Notes under the pieces: model-generated
The model's input: only the letters and a program-made list of their open reading frames with translations
What the model was told of the DNA's origin: nothing
The model's database searches: none
Shown: positions 25,474 through 32,297 of the stretch, piece after piece
Numbering within the stretch: position 1 is the stretch's first letter
How the letters are laid out: each line of letters opens with the position of its first letter
Translations under genes and position numbers: made by a program
From: an uncultured Clostridia bacterium
Lineage (GTDB): Bacteria; Bacillota_I; Bacilli_A; RF39; UBA660
NCBI GenBank assembly: GCA_946619755.1
Contig: CAMOMI010000007.1
Span: 1 to 33,491, forward strand
Reading direction: 5' to 3'
Length of the DNA: 33,491 nt

Positions 25474-25501
25474 CATTATTTTTTTGGCATTTTTATGTCA
25501 A

Positions 25502-25828
25502 TTATCTTTTTTCTAAACTATAGCATGCTAAGGCATTTTGAGATTCAGAATTTGCTTGCTCATTGCCTGCATTTGTAAGCACTCCGAAAGCAACACTTAC
25601 AATCCATGGAACTAAGAAAACAACAATGGCATAAATAACTCTTTGTATAGCCATCTTTTGAGCACTTTTAATATCGTCTTCCTTGCCTGCCATAACTGCT
25701 TTACCTAAATCTATTACTAATAATACGATAAGAATAATGATAATAGCAGCTTGAATTAGAGGGATAACTCCAAATTTAATAAGTCTAATGACTGGTCTTA
25801 ATGTTTCACAAGCATCTAATAATAACAT
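25502..25828 (-). CDS. VirB2/pilin-like two-helix protein
   Basis: A 108-aa protein with two hydrophobic helices (PLIQAAIIIILIVLLVIDLG and VIYAIVVFLVPWIVSVAFGV) separated by the charged loop AGKEDDIKSAQKMA, the layout of the small VirB2-like/TrbC-like proteins of Gram-positive type IV systems. One cysteine precedes helix 1 (LDACETL) and one follows helix 2 (ALACYSL), so both could meet on the outside as a disulfide. The same layout occurs in the C-terminal module of the next gene. It has a strong promoter, a GGAGGAG ribosome site and its own terminator, which suggests high, separate expression as expected of a pilin. Confidence 0.8.
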   Translation of the reverse strand: MLLLDACETLRPVIRLIKFGVIPLIQAAIIIILIVLLVIDLGKAVMAGKEDDIKSAQKMAIQRVIYAIVVFLVPWIVSVAFGVLTNAGNEQANSESQNALACYSLEKR

Positions 25829-25855
25829 TATAACTCCTCCTTTTTTTCTATCTAT

Positions 25856-25884
25856 ATAATATAATAATTTTTCTTTAATGTCAA
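25856..25884 (-). promoter_or_regulatory. Strong promoter of the pilin-like gene
   Basis: TTGACA (25884-25879), exactly 17 bases, TATTAT (25861-25856) on the minus strand, starting 12 bases after the obgE stop. Consensus -35 and near-consensus -10. It drives the first gene of the type IV locus. Confidence 0.8.
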
Positions 25885-25895
25885 TATTTTACATT

Positions 25896-27167
25896 TTATT
25901 TTGTGTATTCAAATTCATAATCAAGAATTTTGATAATATCGCCTTCTTGAATATTCATTTTTTCTAATTCTTCATCGACTCCCATACTTCTTAATTTTTT
26001 GGCAAATCTAGAAATAGCTTCTTCCGTGTTAAAGTTTATCATTTTAAATATTTTTTCAATTTTTTCACCTTTTACTATAAAAGTATGATCATTTTCTTTA
26101 ATTACGGTAAAAGGTTTTTCTTGTTTAAATTTATATAATACATGCTTTTCTTGGATATCTTCATCATATAATACTTCTTCTTTAGTATTCTTTACTAATT
26201 GTGATAAAGCGCTAATCAAATTATCTAAATTTTGATTATTTAACGCTGATATTTCATATACTTCTTTGTTTGTCTTCTTTTTAAATTTTTCTAAATTTTC
26301 TGATGCTCCAGGTAAATCCATTTTGTTAGCAATAATTATTTCTACTTTATTTAATAATTTAGGACTAAATACTTCTAATTCTTTTCTGATTACTTGATAG
26401 TCTTCATATGGATCTCGCCCTTCACTTGCTGACATATCAATAATATGAGCAATGATTTTAGTTCTTTCAATATGTTTTAAGAATTTATGGCCTAGACCAA
26501 CGCCAGTACTTGCTCCTTCAATTAGTCCTGGTAAATCAGCAATGACAAAATTATTATCTTTAGTAACAACAACACCTAAGTTTGGTGATAATGTTGTAAA
26601 ATGGTAAGCAGCTATTTTGGGGTTAGCGTTAGTTATCATCGATAATAGTGTTGATTTACCGACACTTGGTAAACCAACTAAGCCAACATCAGCAAGCATT
26701 CTTAATTCAACTTTTATCTTTCTTATCTCACCTGGTTCTCCGCGTTCGGCAAAAGATGGGCATGGATTACTTCTTGTAGCAAGAGTGACGTTTCCTCTAC
26801 CACCTTTGCCGCCATAAGCAACAATGACTTCTTCTCCATGTTTTGTAAGATCGGCAATGACTGCTCCAGTGTCATAATCTTTAATTGTTGTGCCAACAGG
26901 TACTTTTATAATTTTATCTTCAGCATAAGAACCTGATTTATTTTTTCCTTCGCCATTTTCACCGGCTTCACCTTTAATCTTTTTTTGATAACGTAAATCA
27001 AGCAATGTTCGCAACCCTTCATCGGCTTTAAAGATAATATCGGATCCTTTACCACCATTACCTCCATTAGGGCCTCCCATCGGAACAAATTTTTCTCTTA
27101 GAAAAGCCATACAGCCATCTCCACCACGGCCAGCTTCAACTTCCATTACTACTTCATCTATGAACAT
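25896..27167 (-). CDS. obgE: Obg GTPase, ribosome assembly
   Basis: A 423-aa GTPase required for late 50S assembly and linked to stress control. The N-terminal glycine-rich Obg domain (~1-158: GRGGDGCMAF, GGPNGGNGGKGSD) is followed by the G domain with G1 GLPSVGKST, G3 DLPGLIEGAS and G4 NKMDLP, then a C-terminal OCT domain (~345-423). Complete, with a good ribosome site (AGAGGTGATACT). It is expressed from a clear promoter. No terminator is evident before the pilin promoter, so some read-through into the secretion locus is possible. Confidence 0.98.
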   Translation of the reverse strand: MFIDEVVMEVEAGRGGDGCMAFLREKFVPMGGPNGGNGGKGSDIIFKADEGLRTLLDLRYQKKIKGEAGENGEGKNKSGSYAEDKIIKVPVGTTIKDYDTGAVIADLTKHGEEVIVAYGGKGGRGNVTLATRSNPCPSFAERGEPGEIRKIKVELRMLADVGLVGLPSVGKSTLLSMITNANPKIAAYHFTTLSPNLGVVVTKDNNFVIADLPGLIEGASTGVGLGHKFLKHIERTKIIAHIIDMSASEGRDPYEDYQVIRKELEVFSPKLLNKVEIIIANKMDLPGASENLEKFKKKTNKEVYEISALNNQNLDNLISALSQLVKNTKEEVLYDEDIQEKHVLYKFKQEKPFTVIKENDHTFIVKGEKIEKIFKMINFNTEEAISRFAKKLRSMGVDEELEKMNIQEGDIIKILDYEFEYTK

Positions 27168-27196
27168 AGTATCACCTCTTTTTAAAACTATTTATG

Positions 27197-27225
27197 ATTA
27201 TAACATATACTTTTTTTATAAGCAA
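27197..27225 (-). promoter_or_regulatory. Promoter of obgE
   Basis: TTGCTT (27225-27220), 17 bases, TATAAT (27202-27197) with a TG before the -10, on the minus strand, 29 bases before the obgE ATG. Confidence 0.75.
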
Positions 27226-27296
27226 ATGTTTTGTTTACATTTTCATTTTATCATTTAACAAATTAAAGGTAAAGGAAATTATTTAATAAATAGACA

Positions 27297-27302
27297 TATA
27301 AT
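27297..27302 (+). promoter_or_regulatory. -10 element directly in front of the DUF6512 gene
   Basis: TATAAT lies only five bases before the ATG at 27308. A transcript started from it would begin at or within a base or two of the ATG. No convincing -35 is seen at 17 bases (GGAAAT). Confidence 0.45.
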
Positions 27303-27307
27303 TAACT

Positions 27308-27835
27308 ATGAAAAGAATAAAAAAATGGGGCGTTATTATTTCGTTTGTTTTAGCGATAATATTACATTTTATATATGAAATATTTCCGAATACTTTTTTT
27401 AGTATTATAGCGCCTGTTAATGAAAGTATCTGGGAACATATGAAATTAATTATTAGTGCTAGTTTAATTTTCAGTATATTTGAGTATTTTATGTATAAAA
27501 AGAAAGATATTGCATTTAATAATTTTATCTTTAGTTATGCAATATCTATAATACTTGGTATTATTATTTATTTAATTATATATATTCCGCTTAATGATAT
27601 ATTTGGACATAAAGCATATATTGCTATTTCCTTATTGTTTTTGATATTTATAGTAATCCAAGTTATTAGTTATTATTTATTAAACATTAAGAGAATAGTT
27701 CATATTAAATATTTGGGAATTCTTTTAATAATAATTATATATTTTATATTTGGATATTTTACTTATCATCCACCTAAAATTAATTTGTTTTATGATTACA
27801 TACATCAAGGATATGGAATTATTAAATCTTCTTAA
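27308..27835 (+). CDS. DUF6512-like multi-pass membrane protein
   Basis: A 175-aa protein with about five membrane helices. The N-terminal block (LHFIYEIFP ... IIAPVNESIWEHMKLI) matches the conserved start of the DUF6512 family, which has no assigned function. There is no Shine-Dalgarno near the ATG, and a -10 element sits directly upstream, so a leaderless message is likely. Its 3' end overlaps the convergent FAD/Rieske gene by 14 bases. Divergent from obgE. Confidence 0.75.
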   Translation: MKRIKKWGVIISFVLAIILHFIYEIFPNTFFSIIAPVNESIWEHMKLIISASLIFSIFEYFMYKKKDIAFNNFIFSYAISIILGIIIYLIIYIPLNDIFGHKAYIAISLLFLIFIVIQVISYYLLNIKRIVHIKYLGILLIIIIYFIFGYFTYHPPKINLFYDYIHQGYGIIKSS

Positions 27836-29237
27836 CAGCTGGTGAGCAAATTATATTACCATCAAGATCAAATCTTGAACCGTGGCATGGACAATCCCAA
27901 GTTTTTTCTTCTTTATTAAATACTAATGAACATTTCATATGAGGACATAATAATTTTACTTTATGTTCTATTCCATTTTTATCAAGATATACACCATAAA
28001 GAAAACCTTTTATTTTTACATAGTGGGGATTGCTTTTATGAAATAAACTTTCAAAATAGGCTTTTAAATAATGGAATATGCCAATAATTGAATTAATAAT
28101 TAAAGGAATATTAATTCTTCTTGGATTAAATAAAGTGATATATTTGTTATCTTTATTTTGAATTAAATCTGCAATTATCTTAGCACCAATGGTAGCACTT
28201 GTCATACCCCAAGCATTATATGCTGTCGATATATAAATATTTTCTTTAATTTTACCAATTATCGGTAATTTATCATTACTTACAATATCTTGATTTATCC
28301 AAGTGTATTCTGGTTTAACATTAAAGTATTTTATAAAATCAGATTGATGTTTTTTTAAGTTTTTTCCATAATCTATTTTACTAGTTAATCGGTGATCAAA
28401 CGAGCCATATATAAGATAATTTTTATAGTATCTTACTGAATACAATGATTTATCAATATTTATAAATGTTTTATTTTGGGGATTATTTATTTTAGCAACT
28501 GAAACATATTCTCTTTCTATATATGTTCTAAGGGGAAAGAAATAAGGAATTATAAAGAAAGGATAATGACATGCTAATACTATTTTTTTTGTATTAATTA
28601 AGCCATTATTAGTTAATACAATGTAATTGTTATTATCTTTTTTTATACTTTTAGCAATGGTATTTTCATATATAGTTGTTTTAGACTTAACTATATTTTT
28701 TAATGACATTAAATACTTTATAGGGTTAAATGTATAAGTATTGGATACTGAAAAGCCATATTTAATATGATTATCTTGATATTTTTTAGGGTTTTCTTTA
28801 TATGAAGATAAAATATTTTTTTCAGTTATAAGTTTGTTAATATTTTTCTTGTCATTTGTAAATAAGATAGATTGTACTAATTGTTTATCACACTCAATAT
28901 TGTTGTCATTAATAATTTTATTTAATAAAGTTATTGCATCTTTTTTTGATTCATAGTATTTTTTTGCAATACGGCTGCCGTGCATTCTCGTTAATTTTTG
29001 ATAAATATCTTGTTCAATATATGATATTTTAGCAGTTGTTTTAGCAGTAGTGCCATTTCCTATCTTATCTTTATCAATAACTGTAATTTTATAATTAGTA
29101 TCTTTTAGAAAATATGCAGTTGTAAGACCAGTTATGCCTGCTCCAATTATTAAAATATCGGTATTGATGTTATTAGCTATTTCTTGATTATTTGATTTAT
29201 CAGTTAGATAATTATTCCAAATTGATATATTTTTCAT
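27822..29237 (-). CDS. FAD-dependent oxidoreductase fused to a Rieske [2Fe-2S] domain
   Basis: A 471-aa flavoprotein of the DAO superfamily. The N-terminal FAD fold shows IIGAGITGLTTAYFL and VIDKDKIGNGTTAKTTAK. The middle carries substrate-domain features, and a second FAD contact (STAYNAWGMTSATIGAKIIA) lies near residue 350. The last ~45 residues form a Rieske cluster site, C-P-H-x2-C ... C-P-C-H-G-S-R-F, with both Cys-x-His and Cys-x2-His pairs intact. The electron donor or substrate is unknown. Such proteins recur near anaerobic oxygen-defence genes, which fits the desulfoferrodoxin two genes upstream. The ATG at 29237, five bases after GGAGG, is preferred to the track's ATG. Confidence 0.88.
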   Translation of the reverse strand: MKNISIWNNYLTDKSNNQEIANNINTDILIIGAGITGLTTAYFLKDTNYKITVIDKDKIGNGTTAKTTAKISYIEQDIYQKLTRMHGSRIAKKYYESKKDAITLLNKIINDNNIECDKQLVQSILFTNDKKNINKLITEKNILSSYKENPKKYQDNHIKYGFSVSNTYTFNPIKYLMSLKNIVKSKTTIYENTIAKSIKKDNNNYIVLTNNGLINTKKIVLACHYPFFIIPYFFPLRTYIEREYVSVAKINNPQNKTFINIDKSLYSVRYYKNYLIYGSFDHRLTSKIDYGKNLKKHQSDFIKYFNVKPEYTWINQDIVSNDKLPIIGKIKENIYISTAYNAWGMTSATIGAKIIADLIQNKDNKYITLFNPRRINIPLIINSIIGIFHYLKAYFESLFHKSNPHYVKIKGFLYGVYLDKNGIEHKVKLLCPHMKCSLVFNKEEKTWDCPCHGSRFDLDGNIICSPAVKKI

Positions 29238-29281
29238 ATAATCCTCCATTTATAATATGGAATAATTAATTATAAATATTT

Positions 29282-29307
29282 AAAAAAGAATGAAAAAAAT
29301 CATTCTT
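29282..29307 (-). terminator. Terminator of the 62-aa gene
   Basis: An 8-bp stem AAGAATGA/TCATTCTT with a T-rich loop is followed on the minus strand by TTTT. The stop codon of the 62-aa gene overlaps the stem. Confidence 0.65.
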
Positions 29308-29494
29308 ATCTTACATTTGTTTTTTCTTCAGTTTGATCTTTTGCTAATAATTGTTCACGTATTTCCTTTAATTCGGCAATTTGTTCTTGGCGAAACATAT
29401 CTTTATTTTTCATAGTCATTTCATAAGCTGCTTCATTATTTGCAAAGTTATTAACTTTTTCTAGTTCTTCAATACTTAATTCACCATCATCCAT
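29306..29494 (-). CDS. Small acidic helical protein (62 aa), unknown
   Basis: A 62-aa soluble, highly charged and probably all-helical protein beginning DDGELSIEELEKVN and ending in a Gln/Glu/Lys stretch. The ATG at 29494, six bases after GGGAGG, is better than the track's start. The N-terminal ELSIEELEKV recalls leader peptides of modified peptides, but there is no GG cleavage site and no cysteine, serine or threonine-rich core, so that reading is not supported. It lies between desulfoferrodoxin and the FAD/Rieske gene and is terminated before the latter. It may be an accessory to the oxidoreductases (inference only). Confidence 0.6.
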   Translation of the reverse strand: MDDGELSIEELEKVNNFANNEAAYEMTMKNKDMFRQEQIAELKEIREQLLAKDQTEEKTNVR

Positions 29495-29557
29495 AATTAT
29501 CCTCCCTTCATATTTTATGATTAGCATAATCTGTAAGAAATATATATTTATTTATAA

Positions 29558-29935
29558 TTATTTGATATCTTCAACCCAAAGACCATGCTTATTACAATAT
29601 GAATATATTTTACCATTTGAAATTTTATCAAATATAACTTTTGGTTCATCGCCAGGAGCTAAATATACATATTCTTCTCTATCTTCTGTAAGAAGACAAA
29701 ACCATTCAATATAATGATTCTCTTCCATAACATGATTTACAGTTACAATTAGTTTGTCATTATCTATCATATATGTTGGTTTATGTTTTTCAATAGCTGC
29801 ATCGGCACTATTTGCTTTCATTACTTTCATAGGTTTTCCACAGCAAGTAAGGCCACAATCATCACAATTACAATCAGTTATTACTTTTACTGTTGCACCA
29901 CAAGACATACATTTTTTTACTATCAATTCTTTCAT
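29558..29935 (-). CDS. dfx: Desulfoferrodoxin (superoxide reductase)
   Basis: A 125-aa two-domain superoxide reductase that reduces superoxide to peroxide without releasing oxygen, a defence of anaerobes. The N-terminal desulforedoxin domain has Cys9, Cys12, Cys31 and Cys32 (KKCMSCGA ... LTCCGKPM) for the rubredoxin-like iron. The catalytic domain has Glu49-Lys50-His51, His68, His74, Cys114 and His117 (EKHKPT, NHVMEENHYIEW, CNKHGLW), the full ligand set of the active centre. The spacing between the cysteine pairs is a few residues longer than in Desulfovibrio Dfx. It has its own extended -10 and an AGAGGAG ribosome site. The small 62-aa gene follows. Confidence 0.95.
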   Translation of the reverse strand: MKELIVKKCMSCGATVKVITDCNCDDCGLTCCGKPMKVMKANSADAAIEKHKPTYMIDNDKLIVTVNHVMEENHYIEWFCLLTEDREEYVYLAPGDEPKVIFDKISNGKIYSYCNKHGLWVEDIK

Positions 29936-29954
29936 TATTTCACTCCTCTATTTA

Positions 29955-29963
29955 ATTATATCA
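29955..29963 (-). promoter_or_regulatory. Extended -10 promoter of desulfoferrodoxin
   Basis: TGATATAAT on the minus strand; the TGA is also the stop codon of the upstream gene. The -35 is weak (ATACAA at 17 bases). The leader to the ATG at 29935 is short. Confidence 0.5.
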
Positions 29964-30470
29964 TAAGGTTCTTTTTTTTGTATATTTTTCGTAATAACGT
30001 TTGTAAACATCTTTGTCACCTTCTTGATAATATGCAATACTATTTAAAACATGAATAGATTTGGCAAATTTTGTTTTAAATAAAGCGATTTCTTCTTTAG
30101 TAAGTCTAAATTGTGAAACAAATCTTTCTGCTCTATATTCATATAGACTTAGTCCATAATCAATTATTTCTTTACGAGTTAATTTCTTTACAATGGTAAT
30201 ATATTCAAAAGCATACATATCATAATAATCATTTTGAGTATCCTCATATTCGGCATGTTTTCCAAACCCTTTAATCAAGCAAATGTCAACCTCATTATCC
30301 ATAGCATCAAAATATCTTAAAGTATCTTCTAAATTTTTACACATATGAAAAGCATGACCATTATTACCAAATATTATATCTTTTTCACAGTGATATGTCT
30401 TTCCTACTTCGAATTGTTTACCATAACGATTTATAAGTCCTTTATTAAAACATTTATAGCCATAAATCAT
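29961..30470 (-). CDS. DUF7666-like protein
   Basis: A 169-aa soluble protein. The N-terminal half (YKCFNKGLINRYGKQFEVGK, AFHMCKNLEDTLRYF) follows the DUF7666 pattern, in which a Y-K-x-F-N-K start, an FEVGK turn and an F-H-x-C-K motif precede a beta domain; the family is common in phages and bacteria, without known function. The C-terminal half is helical and charged. Ribosome site AAGGTG is 6 bases before ATG. Directly upstream of dfx (25-base gap), but dfx has its own promoter, so a functional link is unproven. Confidence 0.65.
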   Translation of the reverse strand: MIYGYKCFNKGLINRYGKQFEVGKTYHCEKDIIFGNNGHAFHMCKNLEDTLRYFDAMDNEVDICLIKGFGKHAEYEDTQNDYYDMYAFEYITIVKKLTRKEIIDYGLSLYEYRAERFVSQFRLTKEEIALFKTKFAKSIHVLNSIAYYQEGDKDVYKRYYEKYTKKRTL

Positions 30471-30505
30471 AACCGCACCTTCTTTTGAAATAAAATATTT
30501 TCATT

Positions 30506-30514
30506 ATTATATCA
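30506..30514 (-). promoter_or_regulatory. Extended -10 promoter of the DUF7666-like gene
   Basis: TGATATAAT on the minus strand, 35 bases before the ATG at 30470, directly after the terminator of the SleC-like operon. No good -35. Confidence 0.5.
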
Positions 30515-30515
30515 T

Positions 30516-30551
30516 AAAAAAGTAGAATTATTTTCTTTTAGATAATTCTAC
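30516..30551 (-). terminator. Terminator of the LysM/SleC-like operon
   Basis: A 10-bp stem GTAGAATTAT/ATAATTCTAC with a 10-base loop is followed on the minus strand by TTTTTT. The stop codon of the SleC-like gene lies in the stem. Confidence 0.8.
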
Positions 30552-31874
30552 TACTTTACGCCATAACAATGGACCAACAATGCCATTTATTTCAAAACCA
30601 TAGTCATCTTGAATTTTTTTTACTGATTTTTCAGTTAGTTCATCAAAAATACCATTTACTCTAACTCCGGGAATTGATTTATCAAAGCGACATATGGTAA
30701 GTAAGAACTGTTGAAATCTTTTGACATCATTACCAGTCATACCTCTGGTTAAAAAATAGTCAGGATATAATTCATAAACATATTCTTGATAATCAGCAGG
30801 AAATGATTTTAAAATATTACGATATGCATTTTTTAAAACAGTCCAATCACTATATGTAAATATACCAGTAACTGGAAGATTATATTTTTCTTGAAAGGCT
30901 TTAACCATTGTAATGGTATTATTATTATAAATAGAATTGGTAGGTAGTCTCGGTATATCTTTATCTAAGAAAGCAATGGCATCTAAAAAATAATGAATAT
31001 ATTCAACTTCAATACCTGTATCGCCATATTTTAATTCATCGGTATAAAGAAAAGTGGCTTCTTCTTCAGTAATACCTTCTGAATATAAGTCAGATAATTT
31101 TTTTACACTTGTATAGATATATTTTATTCGATACCAAGTTGCTTTATCTACTTCGCCAGTAATAGGCAGATTGAAAATTTCTTGGAATTTTTTTACTGCT
31201 TCTTCAGTTGATTTTTCATAGATACCTAGGGTATCAGTAATATCAGGAATAGCCGGATAATTCTGCCTAATTCTTCTTAAATCTCTTTGAATGGCTAAAA
31301 CAGGATTACCTGCATAACCAATACCAATTGTGTATCCTGGAAAACCTTCGGTTGTATCACCAACAGGGGCATCATATTTAATACCAATATCTTGGCCATA
31401 ATAGTTTTGTAATATTTGAATAGGATTTTTACCTTGATTAGCTAAGGTAACTGTTCCCCATTGGCTAAGTCCGTCACAAGTTTTAACACGGCCATCACAG
31501 TAAGTTGTAAAATATGGTTGAATTTGGCCAGATTTTACAACATAATTATTAAATATTTCGCTTACGATGTCATCAATGTTTTCATAAGTTGAGCGATTTA
31601 AAGTGTATGTTTGATCATATGTTGGTGATGATGTAATGTCAAAATTGTATCCTTTAGAGCGATACCATTCATTATAAATTCGATTCATAGCGAATGATAT
31701 TATGGCATAGATATTTGCAACAAGAGCATTTCGTGGCCATGTTGGATATAGTTCGGACGATGCAACATTAGCAATATAATCGGTAAAAGGAACAGTTATA
31801 TTACGAGCAGCTTCATCTGGAGCGCCTAGGTGAATTGTTATATTATTGGGAACTATGGGATATCTAACAGCCAC
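30528..31874 (-). CDS. SleC-like cortex-lytic enzyme core with peptidoglycan-binding domains
   Basis: A 448-aa protein. Residues ~1-170 align in motif order with the catalytic part of clostridial SleC: TVPFTDYIANVASSELYPTW, NRIYNEWYRSKGYNFDIT, YFTTYCDGR, CDGLSQWGTVTLA, ILQNYYG, a SpoIID-related lytic fold in which Glu of ASSE is the candidate catalytic residue. Residues ~180-448 hold peptidoglycan-binding repeats (VKKFQEIFNLPITGEVDKAT; VKAFQEKYNLPVTGIFTYSD; VKKIQDDYGFEINGIVGPL). SleC degrades spore cortex during germination. Here the N-terminal portion of SleC is a separate upstream ORF. No signal peptide is seen, consistent with a spore-deposited enzyme. The GTG start overlaps the TAG of that ORF (TAGTG), with AGGTGG before it. 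Confidence 0.85.
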   Translation of the reverse strand: MAVRYPIVPNNITIHLGAPDEAARNITVPFTDYIANVASSELYPTWPRNALVANIYAIISFAMNRIYNEWYRSKGYNFDITSSPTYDQTYTLNRSTYENIDDIVSEIFNNYVVKSGQIQPYFTTYCDGRVKTCDGLSQWGTVTLANQGKNPIQILQNYYGQDIGIKYDAPVGDTTEGFPGYTIGIGYAGNPVLAIQRDLRRIRQNYPAIPDITDTLGIYEKSTEEAVKKFQEIFNLPITGEVDKATWYRIKYIYTSVKKLSDLYSEGITEEEATFLYTDELKYGDTGIEVEYIHYFLDAIAFLDKDIPRLPTNSIYNNNTITMVKAFQEKYNLPVTGIFTYSDWTVLKNAYRNILKSFPADYQEYVYELYPDYFLTRGMTGNDVKRFQQFLLTICRFDKSIPGVRVNGIFDELTEKSVKKIQDDYGFEINGIVGPLLWRKVVELSKRK

Positions 31875-32287
31875 TAAATACCACCTGCCATAGCATTTAA
31901 GTCTGGTACAATGTTAATTGTCTGCAAAACATAGATATTTTCATACATATTGACTCTATAAATACTACTTACATTATCTTTAGCATAAGTTGCTTTTATT
32001 TCATATGTTGTGCTATTAGGAGCATCTAAATTATTGGGATCTAGTTTGGGAGCTGGTAATACTATTCTTTCTATTACACCTGATTCGTTGGTTGTGCCTT
32101 CAAAAAAAATAACATCATTGTTATCAATATTTTTAGAAACAACGATTTTTAGCCCACTAATTGGTAGTGCTTGACTAGCCGCGTATGCTCTTATTCTTAG
32201 ATAACCTTGACTGGAATTATCAGATATAAATTTCTGATAAACAGCGGTATTTTTAAAATCTTCATCATTAAAATTATAGGTATTCAT
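31874..32287 (-). CDS. SleC N-terminal-domain-like protein
   Basis: A 137-aa protein with no signal peptide. After ~25 residues comes a transthyretin-like/carboxypeptidase-regulatory fold (GYLRIRAYAASQALPISGLK; TTNESGVIERIVLPAPKLDP; YEIKATYAKDNVSSIYRVNM; NIYVLQTINIVPD). In C. difficile-type SleC an equivalent domain precedes the catalytic part in one chain. Here it ends with a stop overlapping the start of the SleC-like core. It could be a separated pro-domain or targeting module acting in trans. Ribosome site GGAGGG. Sits between the LysM gene and the enzyme in one operon. Confidence 0.75.
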   Translation of the reverse strand: MNTYNFNDEDFKNTAVYQKFISDNSSQGYLRIRAYAASQALPISGLKIVVSKNIDNNDVIFFEGTTNESGVIERIVLPAPKLDPNNLDAPNSTTYEIKATYAKDNVSSIYRVNMYENIYVLQTINIVPDLNAMAGGI

Positions 32288-32297
32288 TTTCCCTCCT

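Noticed and set aside
13848-27167. Att-site direct repeats around the type IV locus
   Set aside because: No matching repeats were seen near the obgE 3' end and the virD4/FNT junction, and no tRNA gene is present.
29306-29494. 62-aa protein as a bacteriocin or modified-peptide precursor (ELSIEELEKV leader-like start)
   Set aside because: No double-glycine cleavage site, no Cys/Ser/Thr core and no modification enzyme or transporter nearby.
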